From positions 13,060,854 to 13,124,853 of the forward strand of contig NC_045147.1 of NCBI RefSeq assembly GCF_008831285.2: a DNA stretch of 64,000 bases. The letters are read 5' to 3'. This DNA comes from Nymphaea colorata (lineage: Eukaryota; Streptophyta; Magnoliopsida; Nymphaeales; Nymphaeaceae). Below, piece after piece: positions 17,767-30,207 of this stretch. Both the position numbers and the translations under genes were made by a program. The notes under the pieces were generated by a model that was not told where the DNA came from, did no database searches, and worked only from the letters and a program-made list of their open reading frames with translations. Numbering within the stretch: position 1 is the stretch's first letter; the number at the start of each line of letters is the position of its first letter.

Positions 17767-20545
17767 TTATCCTGCCTTAGGGTTGCCTATTTCGTAGAAG
17801 CCAGACAATGGCAGTCCTAGTAGGTTGACGGTGGACTCGGAGCCCAGGTGGAGAAGGGTAACAGCCAAAGAAACCAGGATGAAGGTTGGGATTGTGATAA
17901 TGACAAAGATGCATCAAAACAACATTTCTTAAAAGCTCTGGTGCTCATTTAGTGCCTTTCAAATTTTTTGCAGAACTGCAAAAAAGTGAACAAACTGAGC
18001 AAAATTTCTCCCTGCTTGCAAGTGCTTCTGCACGCAAATAAGAAAATGTGAAAGAAAAATTTACAGCAGAAGTAGTCATCTCCGCAGTCATCAAAGACGA
18101 ATGCAAATAATGCCATCAATAATTTAAACAATCTCAAACCAAATCAAATTCTGCATTCCCAGAAAGAAAAATTGAATTGAAAAGAAGGAAAGCCAAGCTG
18201 TTGCCTGTTGGTAGGTCAAGACCAACACGAACCTGAACCTTCTTCTTACTGTGATGGAACTTCTCGTCTTTTTGGGCAAACAGAGCAAGTGCAGATTGCA
18301 GGTAACCCATCAAGTTCCTTCTTTTCTATGATGAATTCTCAAACTTCTTGGTAGCATCTAGAACATTTTCACCAAACATTTTCACTACAGTAGGAATCAG
18401 AAATTGGATTAGCTTCAGGAGTTCTGGATAAGATTGATAAAGCCTGCCCGTGAAGAGAAAACAAAGATATATCAACGAACAAGCTGATAAAGTAAGGCGA
18501 GCTAAAGTACATAAGCAATTTCTCACAAGCAATGGCCAATTGATTCCACCAAAGTTAGAAACCTAATCAAAAAGTAGAAATTTAAACAATTCCAAAGAAG
18601 GCTAATTAGCAAAAGCATCACGGCAAAAAAAAAGAAAAAAAAAACACCCTATTTTTGCGATAGAAGATGACAATGGTTGTGCTACCGTACACAAACAGTT
18701 GAACCATCTATACTATTGAAGTGATAACTATCAGAAAATTTCAACTGAAAACCATCACAATCATATCCATAAGCGTTGCATGGGTAAAACCCAATTTTGT
18801 GAAGAGAGAAATCTACAATTTTCATTTGGAGTTCTTGAACAACGATTTTTAATAAAATTAAATAGAACCAACAGCTAAATTACTGAGATATTGCACGACT
18901 TTTTTCGCTATGATATTTCCATAACCAAAATACTCCAAGCACATCAGCACATTTAAAATATCGTGTATTTTGAAAATACGATCTCACACATTTGGCATGC
19001 CTAGGCCAACACATAATGCATCTACATGGGACTTGGACGTCTACCTAAAGAAAAATGTTACATTAAAAGTCATAGAATACACATACACAATGTGTGAAAT
19101 TTTTCAATATTCAAATCAATATCTTTTAGAAGCAGCAAAGAAGAAACCTTTGTAAATAAAGGTTATCTTAATTTACACTAGTACAACCCTTGATGTTTTC
19201 AGATAACAGTAGAAATTCTGACTAGAAAAACTGCCTTTGAAATGAAAAGATGTGTACAAACCACTCTCTTGCAAAAAAATAATTGATACCAGGTGTTCAT
19301 GATCTTCATTGGAATATCTTATTTCACGTTAAACTTAAAGTTGCTAGTTCTTCAACAAGGAAAGAAATTTTCTCTTGTTCTAGTTACTAAAATGTAAAAG
19401 ATGATTCCCATTTTATTAGGTCAGTGCCCTTCTTGTTTATTTCATGCATTAGTTCCAGAGAAGCAAAGAGAAGCTAACCCGCCATCATCCAATCACCTAC
19501 ATACTAATACTCATATTTATTGTTACTTATATTTCAGAAACCCATAAATAGGTTTCATGAATGCATTTTGATAAATAAGAATTGCTGCTATAAAGTTTGG
19601 AGTATTTAGAAAGGGCTTACCTGGTATAGCTTGGCTACTTGGTTGAGGATCTGCTTAAGATCAAAACATTTGCATTTATCGCTGGACGACAAAACCCCTT
19701 CAATCAGCGACAAAGAAAAACAAAAAACAGAACCGTAAGGAATGTCAAACTTAAAAGACTTAACCAACCTAAACAAATAAATTTAGAATCTTAAAGAACA
19801 AGCGGAACAAGGAGATGAACTTCAGAATCCAAAAAATCTAGTTGCCACGTACCAAGGCAAGTTCAAATCACCGTTGCTGTGAATACCAAGCCTGTTATGT
19901 CTAGTAACAAAGAACAAAATGCAGAAAAACTGACTCTTTGAAATTGAAAACATTGGTTAGATCAAAAGCACCTTAGAAGTATTTCAAGGAATCGCCAACA
20001 TCATTTCGCATAGTCGAAGTCCACCATTATCATCTTCTTATACAAACCTCATCGTCCAATTTCTAAAACATGAGATCCATGATCCAAAAATCAGAACAGA
20101 ATAATGGTGTTCCTTAAAAGTCAAGAGTAACAACTACCGTCGACGCTAAGATAAAAGCAAGAAAAATGATATAGGCTTGCTTAGAGAAACCAAACTTCTT
20201 GTCCTAAACGACCAAATTACAATGATCGAAAATTAAAGAGACAACCAAGAAAATGAAATGCGAATGGCAAGATAGAATGAGTCATGTAATACTGTCCTAG
20301 CAAATGAATTGCAAATTGGCTTCTCGTATTGGGGACCGATCGTTGAGGGGCAGGGAAAAGGAGTCGTACCAGAAAGCCAAAGCTGGCTGGTGCCGGAAGC
20401 ACTACTGATGCCTTTTCCTCGCCGAAGGCGTGTCTGGAAGCTGCTTCTCGCAGTATCACTTGTCAAGCGGTATTGCCTCTTTCTTTCTCCCTCGAGTTGA
20501 CAAGCAGAGAGTGAAAGAGAGATGGAATAAGGGGAAATTTCCTAG
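17767..20545 (-). other. Possible spliced transcription unit, product not recognised
   Basis: Several minus-strand pieces look exon-like but could not be joined into one frame. A piece at about 20,354-20,466 ends TTTCTG|GTACGA. A piece near 19,622-19,695 reads CKCFDLKQILNQVAKLYQ and ends at a good CAG|GTAAG donor at about 19,620. A piece at 18,326-18,450 follows a CAG acceptor and reads SYPELLKLIQFLIPTVVKMF up to a stop. A piece at 18,252-18,310 reads MGYLQSALALFAQKDEKFHH before a GTAAGA donor. A piece at 17,768-17,913 reads a hydrophobic IPTFILVSLAVTLLHLGSES and ends in a stop. It may be a small membrane-protein gene, a pseudogene or a non-coding RNA. Confidence 0.25.
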
Positions 20546-20548
20546 GGC

Positions 20549-20990
20549 TTGTTCCGGAGCGGGACCCTCACTCCATACATGACTCGTGCACGAACAATCT
20601 GTCATCCGGCTCAAAAATGTTCTGCTGTCCAATCTTCTCTCGCAGTCGGTATATTTAACCATCCCCTACGGCGGTCTCACCTTGATCGACCATCCACCCT
20701 CCTCCAGCGGCCCTCCGAGTGCCTTTCCCAACCACGTTCCCGGACAATGGACTCCGCAGCCTCCCCGCCAACGCGCTTGGTCCCCGTCGACGGAAGTCGT
20801 ATTGAAGGCGAGGCGGGAAACTTTCACAGCTTTGACTCGGAATGCGCCGGCGCCAAGCTGCGATGGGCGCTTGAATGCTACATATTTATACTGCATTATC
20901 TATGTTTCTTTGGCTACAAGCCCCCCTAGATTCCCTTCTCCTTTTCCAAGAATTAGGGTCATTAGATCTAGATTCTTATTAATATAGAAG
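20549..20990 (+). other. GC-rich island with a plus-strand open frame; possible gene start
   Basis: The segment is clearly GC-richer than its surroundings and is open in several frames on both strands. An ATG at 20,749 starts MDSAASPPTRLVPVDGSRIE, which looks like the N-terminus of a plant protein, but the frame runs into AT-rich sequence and stops near 20,929. No family was recognised. The island lies between minus-strand exon-like pieces and may be a bidirectional promoter or a truncated first exon. Confidence 0.25.
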
Positions 20991-21037
20991 CAAAAAGTTT
21001 GTTTCTAGATCTTAGAACCGTGGCTTGGTCATCTTCC

Positions 21038-21235
21038 TTATTCCTTCACCGCAACTTTCAAATATTCTTTGCATAGTAAGCAATATTTATCACCCAAAAT
21101 ACATGCTTTTGACACACCAAAGTAGTTCTTTGCAAGTTGGTCAAGGTATGATTCCCATGCAACATATAATTCTTGCAGCACCAATTCTCTGTACAAGTCT
21201 ATGTGCCTGGAAACCTCATTCAAGGCAAGCTGCAC
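21038..21235 (-). pseudogene. Isolated exon-like fragment, function unknown
   Basis: A 65-codon minus-strand frame reads NEVSRHIDLYRELVLQELYV and continues with KACILGDKYCLLCKEYLKVA to a stop. Composition and helical pattern look like real protein, and a GTGCAG acceptor-like site precedes it near 21,230. No other exon was found nearby and the family was not recognised. It is probably a leftover exon of a decayed gene. Confidence 0.3.
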
Positions 21236-21640
21236 ATGAAGTTGGATTCAGTTTTAAATAAATATTAGCATCCATATATTTTGAAAGTCGTATTATGATG
21301 TTGGTCGAATCTGACATGATTCATTTGTGAATTTAAAACCAGATTTAGATAAGATCCTATTGTGAATTTAAAAGTTGGATTTGGATATGATATTAGATCT
21401 TTTTAAATTTGCGTTTAAGTTTGAATTCAAATATAAATACATCCAATAAATAAGACATAGTAAAATATACATTCGATCCGAATCTAACACATACACATCC
21501 CTACCTAGACCAACTTGCCGGCAAAGTGAGTTTAGAGAGAACTTTTCTTGATTTCAACAAGAGGCAAACGCGACTGCATATCTATTAGTACTCTTTTTTT
21601 TCTTTACTTCATGAATTTCTTAAAAAAAAAACTATTAAAG

Positions 21641-21704
21641 CTCGGACTAGTTTGGATCGAGCTCACCGTGATCCACCCTGGACCCAGCTCACCTATGACC
21701 TAAG

Positions 21705-21741
<37 letters not shown>

Positions 21742-21846
21742 AGGAAAAATAGAAAAGAAGAAAAAAAAGGTAGGCCATTCAAGCTCGGACCGGTTTGGCT
21801 GGGGCTCACCGCGAGCCAGCACGAACCCAGCCCACCTAGGACCACT
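21641..21846. repeat. Diverged direct repeat, about 143 bp period, around a (CT)n tract
   Basis: CTCGGACTAGTTTGGATCGA at 21,641 and CTCGGACCGGTTTGGCTGGG at 21,784 begin two similar 60 bp blocks. They share GCTCACC, ACCCAGC and CACCTA words and flank a (CT)n tract at 21,709-21,740. Confidence 0.7.
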
Positions 21847-21859
21847 GGACTCAGCTTAA

Positions 21860-23234
21860 GAAGGGCCACATGACAGGAGGCGCGGCGTGAAGGGAGGAAG
21901 GCAGCACGGTCAAATCATGACCAGCACCACATGTATTGTCCACCTCAAGGCACACACCACGAGGTATAACTGTTGGCAGTGGGCCCCACTTTTCTAACTC
22001 CTCCTCCTCTCACCACCGTCCATCTCCGCGATGAAGAGCAGTGGGGGACCAAAACCGCCAAAAGGATGCTGCTTTTGCCCCCTACGCATATAAAATTGGC
22101 ACGACTCGATTCTTTCACAACTTGGCATGAAATGCCTCTCCCCAATAACTGCAAAAAAATATGACCAGCTTCAAAATATATATATATATATATATATAAG
22201 TCACTTTCAGTGACAGTGAGAAAGAGGATAGTTTATTTCTTCAAGTTTTAATGGGTTGTGCGTCATGGACTTGAATTTTCTTGATTTTGCGACTTACAAT
22301 TAGAACAAAGTAATCCAAGGTTGTTATTTGTTTCATATCTTAATCCAAGTGGTTTTCATATATAAAATGCAGGGGTATGTGAAACTAGGGGTATGCAATC
22401 CAAGCATTAAATGATCTCTATTAAATTTCTTACATACCATACTTTGTACTCACTTTTGTACGACATTGAGTGCAGTTCGTATTTGATATATTAAAAGAAA
22501 TTGGTAGACAAATGGATACCATTAGATGAGCACTATTAGGTTTCTTTATAGATAAAACCATTTTAAAAATTATCATGAATTCGATGAGATGGCTTAGAAG
22601 CTATCACACTACTTATGTTCTCCTTTTCAAGAGTTAGTTTTGATGTGGCAGGCTGTAAGTCATTGGGTTGTATTCACGGGCATATATTTTAAGACATAAG
22701 GTGTTGAAGATACTGGCTGCCACATTATAAATACCATTGATTTCTACTATTTTGGTTCAAGTGGTGTGCATGTTACAATGATTGTAGAAGTCACGATCTC
22801 AATTCGTGAGAATGTGACCTGTGAATATATGAAGTTTTAGTTCATGGTTTGTTAGTATTACATATCAAATATACTGATTTGCCTCTGAAAGATGACACTA
22901 TGCCATGTTTCCTGTCAAACATTATTGAATACTTTTCCTGTCAAGCAATGGCAAATTTTCAGGATTTAGGCATTCAATAATTTCAACTAGATCAAATTTC
23001 AAGTATATATGTTTAGATTGGATGAAATCGAAGCATTACATCCCTAAATCTGTGTGTCAAGTTTGATGAAGCTGCACACAAAATGAACAAAGAAAGAGTC
23101 GTTTCAGATGAATTCAGTTATCTGAGAAGTGAACAACCAGGCAAATCTTCAATGCCGGAGTTTTCCTTTTGACCTAAGAAACAACTTTCCCCTGCCTGTG
23201 AAAAAGAGAGGAAAATAGAAAGGCCTTCTCCTCA
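21860..23234. other. Intergenic stretch with a promoter-like segment
   Basis: Between about 21,980 and 22,100 the DNA is GC-richer, with GTGGGCCCCAC and a CATATAAAATTGG TATA-like box near 22,087-22,099. No coding exon follows. A (TA)n tract sits at 22,177-22,198. The rest is AT-rich with nothing recognised. Confidence 0.4.
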
Positions 23235-23372
23235 CCATAGTCACAGAAAACACTTTTTGTTTTTAAAAAAACACGATAAATTAACTGGCGGTTTAAAACT
23301 TTAAAACCTCATCGTATTATATCGGAAAAAAACCTCGTCGTTAAAACTCCGAAATATTATTTGTGACTATGG
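23235..23372 (-). mobile_element. Short MITE with CCATAGTCACA inverted ends
   Basis: CCATAGTCACA at 23,235 is matched by the inverted TGTGACTATGG at 23,362-23,372. Read on the minus strand, the start (ATTTCGGAGTTTTAA, then AGGTTTTTTTC) matches the element at 45,863. This is therefore a shorter, inverted member of that family. No target-site duplication was found. It lies just upstream of the copia remnant. Confidence 0.75.
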
Positions 23373-23482
23373 TTATTTGAGCCCTTCTGTTATTTGGAAA
23401 TTTTACAGGAAAGAATGACATTGTACCAGAGCCACAAAATCTTAGAAAAAACCTTTTGTTTGACCTAAGAATATTATCAATT

Positions 23483-26215
23483 ACAAAACCTTTTCAAGAT
23501 TTTCAAAAATATTGTGAAAACTTTGCTTTCTTCGACCATAAAAATTTTGCACTGCGGCAGGAGAGGAAAGTTCACCGGAAAGGATTTTTTGCAGTATCTT
23601 AATGACCATGAGATATGACCATGGTTTTCTTGTCCTCGCATTCTACAACAAAATGGACTTGTTGATTGCAACATAGATACATTGTCTAAATGGGAAATGA
23701 CTCTTCTCACTCATGCAGTCTAACCTAAATATTTTTGTGTTCACAACTTTAGAACTGCTTTGCATCTCATTAATAGATTACCCCCTCGAATTCTTCATGA
23801 CAAAAACCCACATGAAATTCTTAATCGAGCAAACTCCTTGGCTTAAAACTATGTACATTTCATCGACCGAACTCCTTGGCTCAACTATGTACACATTTTT
23901 TGAAGTACATGTTACCCTTTCCTTGTGCCCTGCGGGAAAAATAAGATGAATCCAAATTCCAAACCATGTGTTTTCGTTGGGCATGGACTTCAACACAAAG
24001 GCTTTCTATGCTTTGAACTGGTGGATAAACAAAGTTATATATCTAGAAATGTGGTTTTCAATGAAGATCTCTTTATATTCTGAGGCACTTTGTCTTGTCT
24101 CCCATGTTCAGCAATGGCTTCAAGGTAGAGGGCCATCGTGCTTTCCGTTGCCACCTCCCACGAGCCAGTGTATATGGGGGCGGCGCCGGGAATTCTTTTC
24201 CATAGGGCACTAAATATATGGAAAACAAATTTTCAATTAACCATAGGGCGGTGATTCAGATCCCATGGGGTTACCCTATCTAGCTAGACCCAAATTCACC
24301 AAGCTTCAACATTGAATTAAAGTTTCAAAGAGTGGGTAAACGGAGACCCCACCTGCCTACGCCCCTGGGGTCTATAGCATTCTCCCGAACTCCGCCTCTC
24401 ATGTGCCTGAGGAGGAGACTAAAAATCTATCCCATGACAGTGATTTTGGTGATCTAAGCCTCTAACCATATCCAGTTCTCTAACTAGATCCAATTTTCAA
24501 TTGCAAGACTAAGGAAATGATGATTTGCCAACCATGCCCCATATCCAACTCCGACTTAAGACTTGAGCATCAAAGTTCAGGTAGCTCAGAGTCGGCTCCA
24601 AATCATTCCAGTGCTCAAAGTGGAAGAACAAATCAAGTTCCACTGCGCTTTAATGGTCAATCTAATGGTTCAGAAGCGTCGGGCATCAAACTTGTTGTGG
24701 ATGTGCCTATCATCAAAATCATCTTCTTGTTAAGACCGATCATATGGTTGCTCGATCTATGGATGGGACCAGAATTCCCAAGACATATCAGCCATGTGGT
24801 GTTAATGAAATTGAAGCAAAAGACTATGGGAAAGCTAAAATGGATCAAAGCCATGGAAGAAGAAATTTCAGCTCCCCATAAATAACACATGGGCATTATC
24901 TCCCCTTATTTAACTTCAAAGATTGTGAATAAAAAGCAATGCGAGATACATGGCCTGACTCATTACCAGGGGATACAACTTATAGGAAGGTATTGATTAT
25001 TCTGAGACTTTTAGTCCTATGGGGAAACCTTTTACTGTTTGTGCAGTCCTAACTATTGCAATATCTAAGGGATGGGACATTTGACAATTGGACAAGAATA
25101 ATGCATTTTTACAAGGAATTTTGAAGGAGACCGTGTTCATGAGCCAATAGAAATTCATCCTTGTCATGGTTTGTCATCTCACAGGTAATAAATGGATTAA
25201 AACAAGCTCAGAGGGCTTAGTTCGATGGACTTCAAACAGATCTATGGGATCAGGGTTCCCAAGAGTAGTTTCAAACACTTCCTTTTTAATCAAGAAAAGA
25301 GGTAAAAATGTTGTTTATGTGTTAATTATGTAGATGACATCACCGTTGCAGAAAGTTCTACAAAAGCAACTCAACACTTAATAGACAGATTTGGAGAAGA
25401 GTTCTCTATCAAGAATTTAGGGCTTGTCAAAATTTTTCCTTGAAATTGAAGCCATAAAGAAAGCAATGGAATGATAATGACTCAAAGGCAGGACATTGCA
25501 CACCTTCTAAAATGAGCCAATATGACTGAATGCAGGCCTACACCACCTTATCCAAATTCGATGGAGACTCGTTTGAAGATGGAACTACACCACAGTTACT
25601 TGTCCAGGCATTACATTTGTTGTGAACAAGACATGTCAATTCATGCAATGTCCTTCTCAACCTCACAAGAGAATTCTACGATACCTAAAGGGGACATTGA
25701 ATTATGGCCTATCATTTTCTGAGTTAACTATCCAGATCAGACGACTCACACTGATATATAGATTGAGCAGCATGTCCTGATTATACAAGATCTATGGGAG
25801 GTTGTGTGGCATATTTAGGCGGCAATATTATATCAGTCATCATCCAAGTAAAACACCAGTGCATGATCATGCATAGAGGCAGAGTACAAGGCATTTACGG
25901 GGGCTACTTCATATCACTGGCTTAAAATCCCTATTGAAGGAAGGAGCTTCTTGTAAATCATAGCTTAAAACTAGTACTTCAATGTAGAATTTGAAAGCCA
26001 AATACCATGCTATGAATCCAGTCTTCCACGCAAGGACAAAACACAGAAAGGTAGATTATCACTTCATTATAGAACAAACTGTTAAGGAAGAGATTCAAGG
26101 TGAATATGTGAATTCCAAGTCTCAAATTGCAAATATATTCCTTAAAGCACTACATGAACCAAAAGTTCTTGAATTTTCAGGTCGAAACTCAATCTTAGAG
26201 AGATTGGTTTGAGGG
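23483..26215 (+). mobile_element. Degenerate Ty1/copia retrotransposon (integrase, reverse transcriptase, RNase H remnants)
   Basis: Plus-strand frames, broken by many stops and shifts, follow copia pol order. Integrase core and C-terminal words are at about 23,560-24,100 (GKFTGKDFLQYL, then CPRILQQNGLVD, then CVFVGHGLQHKGF, then SYISRNVVF). The reverse transcriptase N-region is at 24,780-25,100 (AMEEEISA, TFSPMGK-like). A YVDD active-site motif is at 25,327-25,338, out of frame with the preceding coding words by one base. RNase H C-terminal words are at 26,010-26,200 (HARTKH, VDYHFI, QIANIFLKAL). Gag and protease were not found, so it is 5'-truncated. A purine-rich stretch follows at about 26,211-26,219, but no LTR pair was identified. 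It cannot be active. Confidence 0.88.
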
Positions 26216-27400
26216 AGAGCGTTACAAATCGAGATCTTGCATTGAACTGTTGTGAGAGGCAAGCCTGCGGGTGCAAAGAGGAAGACACTCAAATAGATAG
26301 AAGGAAAATCTTGCTCCTCATGTAAAACAAAAAAAAAATGTCATGTCGATAATGAGGTTCACCGAAATGGCAATTGCTGCATTGTATTCAATCAAGATCC
26401 ATCCGCTGAAAATGGATCATAACGTAAACTCATTAATATTTAAAGGAAACTCCCTCGGTGAAGCTTTTGAAGCAGTGTGAGGAGAAAGTGGATAGGTAAG
26501 GAAACTACCGAGCCACTATACGTGAGATGCGTCAATCTCTCTCTTCTTACCATGTTTAACATCTAGAAGCTATGCTCAGAATCTCCTTGCCCTTTGACAG
26601 GAACCAGAGACATGTCGCCTACAACTGTGTGCCTTGGATACTGCACGATCTTTCAATTGCAATGGAGGAAATAACAGTAAAGAAATACCCACTTCATCAT
26701 TGGTGCAAAACAACCAGATTACAACCCAAAATTTATGCTACCATTTTTCTTTCTTTCTTTCCTTCTTTTTTGGGTGAAAAATGGAAGTTGAATCATTAAC
26801 AAAATGAGGTAGAAATTACACATGGGAACACCCAGAACAGAGATCTGGGTTGTCTCTCCAATGGCAGATGGTAAGAATAAACTTGAATCCAGAGATATAA
26901 AAGTGCTCTCTGAAAAAGGTCAATTACAGACTTGAGCTCACATGCAAATGGATGTGTTTCTGTGTGTGCATAGGTGTGATCTGGTAATGTCTGTACTCGA
27001 GCTGTCCACAGATGTCAGTCTTGGTCAAAATGACGATCCATCCCAAATTTAACCGTTGACCACCAAGTCGTATCCCTAGAAATATTTTTTAAAAATAAAA
27101 GCAACGGTAGGAAAAAGGAAAAAAAGAACAAGCAACAACCACCCACAGGACTCAAATCTCAGAAGAATCCCAAATGATCAGTAATGATGATTAGCATAAA
27201 AGATCACGAAAAAATCTCGATCCCGTTCTTCTCGCTTTCTTCAACAATCCGCCACACTGCAACTCAGACCGGCAGAGCAGCAGAGATCAATAAAGAAGGA
27301 ACCCCCAAAAGAATGTGTTGATTCTTTCTGATTTCTTTTCATGTGAATCTGTGTTTCGTCCCCCTGAGAGCTCCCCACAAAGTTTTCGTCGAAGAAAACG
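26216..27400. other. Intergenic; 3' flank of the RRM gene
   Basis: This contains the region downstream of the copia remnant and, near 27,401, the 3' UTR of the RNA-binding protein gene on the minus strand. No exon or sharp repeat was recognised. Confidence 0.5.
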
Positions 27401-28786
27401 TCAGGCAGATTGAGCATTCTGCTCGGAACTGCCACCTGCAACTGCCTGAGAGGAGGAGGAAGAGGGTGCTGTGGTGCTCACCGGCAAGCCACCTGCTGCA
27501 TTTCACCACAGACTGTTATAGTTTCAGTGTTGCCACATGAAACCCTTCAAGCCAAAGGAAAATATTGAGAATTTGAGAGAGAGAGAGAACTTTTCCTTTT
27601 TACCTGTGGTAAATGGCACATTGGTGGGTAGGGAGAGAATGGGAGATCCATATTGTTGTTGAGGAATGTAAGTTTGTGGATATTGAACCACCTGCGGGTA
27701 TTGCATATTGCTCTGCAAATATTGTGCGTAGTAAGGGTAGATTGCAGGGTTGGGGAGCATCCCTAAGCCGGGGTAGTAGTGAGAGATCTGGTGACCTCCA
27801 TATGGACTATAATATGTCTGCAATTTCACAGCAAGGCATTTTTTTAATGCATTAACTGGTTTCCCTTCCATAAATACCATGTGATGCAGCCATTAATGAT
27901 CTGAAATATAATACCTACCATGGGGTATATGCCCTCTTGAGAATAACCAGTAAACCTGGACGAAAGCAAGAAGAACAAGAAAAAAGAGGACACGAAATAA
28001 GAAATTCTAGTGTATCGAGTTGCTTTGCTCTTCAATGAAATGTGATTTGTGAGAGTGGTGTTACCCGTAAGTTTGATAAGGAAACGTTTGACGCAATGGG
28101 TATTGAGGCTGTTGTTGCTGCGTGTAGGACGTTCCCGGTGGGTGGTATGCCGGAGCTCCGGCGGACCCGATCGCCGTTCTATACCGACCACCACCTTTGG
28201 TAACAAACAAAGAGAAAATTTTGTTCGTTGGTGTCTCTTCATTGATCCTTTCTTGTGCTTCTGATTTGATAGCTATGATCGAATGAATACATGAGGAACT
28301 AACCGTGTTGGGGAGTGGTTGGTCTTGTTGTCCGGGCGCCAAGAGATGCCAAATTACAGTTGGCCCTTCTGCCATCGATCACAGGCGAAGGATCTAAGCA
28401 TGCCCTGCTCGCCGAATCTGCGTCCTTGAATGTCACCTTCACAAAAGGAAAGCAGAAGCAGAGAAAACAACAACATGCTTTACAGACAAAACCCATCAAG
28501 AAAAGATCGAAGAAAGAAGAAAATGCAGAAGAAGAAGAAGAAAACGAAAGCGAAGATTCTCTGAAACTCTTACAAAGCCGTATCCCTTTGATCTCCCTGT
28601 CGCCTTGTCCGTGATCACAACGGCCTCCAGTATCTCGCCAAACTGCTCAAAATAACGTCTCATTGTTTCCCTCTGCGTCTCCCATGCCAACCCTCCAACG
28701 AAGATCTTGGTGTACGTGGTGTCCCCAAACTGCCCGCTTCCGGCATTTCCCTGCCGTTGGCGTTGCGCCATTCCCTCGTCCCCCAA
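27401..28786 (-). CDS. Single-RRM RNA-binding protein, ARP1/RBM24-38-like, 6 exons, 272 aa
   Basis: It is predicted to bind RNA through one N-terminal RRM; target and role are unknown. Exons (minus): 28574-28786, 28304-28436, 28065-28194, 27919-27955, 27604-27817, 27401-27492. All are GT-AG with matching phases. RNP2 is KIFVGGLAW at residues 27-35 and RNP1 is KGYGFVTF at 67-74, with the classic RRM continuation [13 protein letters not shown]. Intron 1 falls inside RNP1, between Phe71 and Val72. The remainder is low-complexity and rich in Tyr, Pro, Gln and Ser (for example [12 protein letters not shown]), ending in a Ser-rich tail. This layout fits plant proteins annotated as probable RNA-binding protein ARP1. 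The last acceptor could shift by three bases (CAG repeat), changing one residue. A second in-frame Met at residue 6 could also start translation. Confidence 0.92.
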
Positions 28787-29660
28787 CCCAGAAAGAAAAC
28801 CAAATGCTGCAAATATAACCCCTCCCCACTACCCAGAAGGCCAACTAAACAAGAATCATGATGAGACACACACATCCTGATCTCCTTTTTCTTCTGCTCA
28901 ACCTTCCCATCTCCTCAAAAACTTGCCGCATTATCCCTCCTTTTCAGATTCCAAAAGATGGGGTTTCAGAGAAGGGAAATTTATGAAAAAAGACAGGAAA
29001 AGGGAGACGAGGAAAAAGAAGAAACAGAGGAGAGAAGAAGAAATCTAAAAGAAGAGGGGAGGAAGAGAAGGGGGAGAGGATGTGGGTCGTATCAATGTTT
29101 GTTTGTGGCTCCCACACCAGGTAGTCGTCCAATGGATTAAGAGGGGGCAGTTTTCTCCCCCTCTTAATGTATGACCACTTTCTATACTTCAACCAGAGGA
29201 ATTGTCTGCCTTGCTGTCTTCAACCCTTTTATGTTATTTTTCTTTCCTCATACATCAATACTTCTTTTTTAATAAGGATCGTGTCATACGAAGGGCGCAT
29301 CAGCTGGGAAGAAGATACCTTGACCATCTTCTCCTTCCATCTCTCGGAGTCTTCAATCTGTGTCGATATCAGAGACTCTCCGGAAGAGGGAGAGGGGCGA
29401 GTGAAGGATCAAATGTATGCGCTAGGGAGAAGGAAAGAGATGGTGATGGTGGTCGTGTTTTTTTCTTGTCGTTGCCTACAATGGCGGATTGGGCGGCGCG
29501 TCGAGTGGCTAATTTTGGGATGGCGTGAGGCGATCAAAATAAATGGTATATTTTGGCTATTTTATTATAAAATCTCGGGATTATTATTTTAAAGAACCGA
29601 AGAGAAGAAGGCGGACTGCGGAGGGCGAGAGAGAGAGAGAGAGAGAGAGGAATCATTATT
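28787..29660 (-). promoter_or_regulatory. Upstream region of the RRM gene
   Basis: The minus-strand sequence above the ATG is rich in CTT/TCT words over 28,870-29,090, typical of plant 5' UTRs. A (GA)n tract (CT on the gene strand) lies at 29,622-29,649. No TATA box could be fixed with confidence. Plus-strand frames here are pyrimidine/purine-biased and not protein-like. Confidence 0.35.
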
Positions 29661-29775
29661 GTCGCTAGCGACCAACAACCTAGTAGACTAACGGTCAGAC
29701 ACCCGTCTCCAATCTTCTCCTTCCTCCAGGTGACCCCGCTTACCGAGCCATCAATCCCTCGGGCTTGGCTTCCTC

Positions 29776-29809
29776 TCTCTCTCTTTATATATATATATAT
29801 ATATATATT
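29776..29809. repeat. (CT)n then (TA)n microsatellite
   Basis: A short CT run passes into a TA run of about 12 units. Confidence 0.9.
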
Positions 29810-30142
29810 ACAGATCCTAAGAGTTAAGCTAGATATTCTAAGGAGGAGGAAGCCAGCCTCTTAAGTTTGAGAGCAGCAGCCACCGAGCAAGAAGAACGAC
29901 CGGGGACGATGCAAAGCAGCTCAACTGAACCCTTCCTTCGGAGCCGATTGCGGACTAGCAATCACTTCCACTTGGGCTCCCGACCATTCCAGCCACATCT
30001 AGAAGCTATTGAAATGCCGAGAGACTGGCGGCCGTACAAAGCTGTTGTTATGATAGAATATTAAAAAACAGACTTCAAATCAAAGACGAATACAATATTT
30101 GACATTGTTCAGTTCTTGTTGGAGGCCTACACCCACCAAGGT

Positions 30143-30146
<4 letters not shown>

Positions 30147-30204
<58 letters not shown>
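30147..30204. repeat. (CT)n microsatellite, about 29 units
   Basis: Uninterrupted CT dinucleotide tract; the longest CT run in the window. Confidence 0.97.

Positions 30205-30207
<3 letters not shown>

Noticed and set aside
22087..22099. TATA-like CATATAAAATTGG as a gene promoter
   Set aside because: No coding exon or leader could be found downstream on the plus strand, so it is mentioned only as promoter-like.
26220..26330. 3' LTR of the copia element
   Set aside because: A purine-rich tract precedes this stretch, but no matching 5' copy was seen and no clear TG...CA ends, so no LTR was called.
28315..28614. 99-codon plus-strand frame over the RRM gene
   Set aside because: It is antisense to exons 1-2 and the intron of the RRM protein, with a Glu/Lys-rich part made from purine-rich intron sequence.
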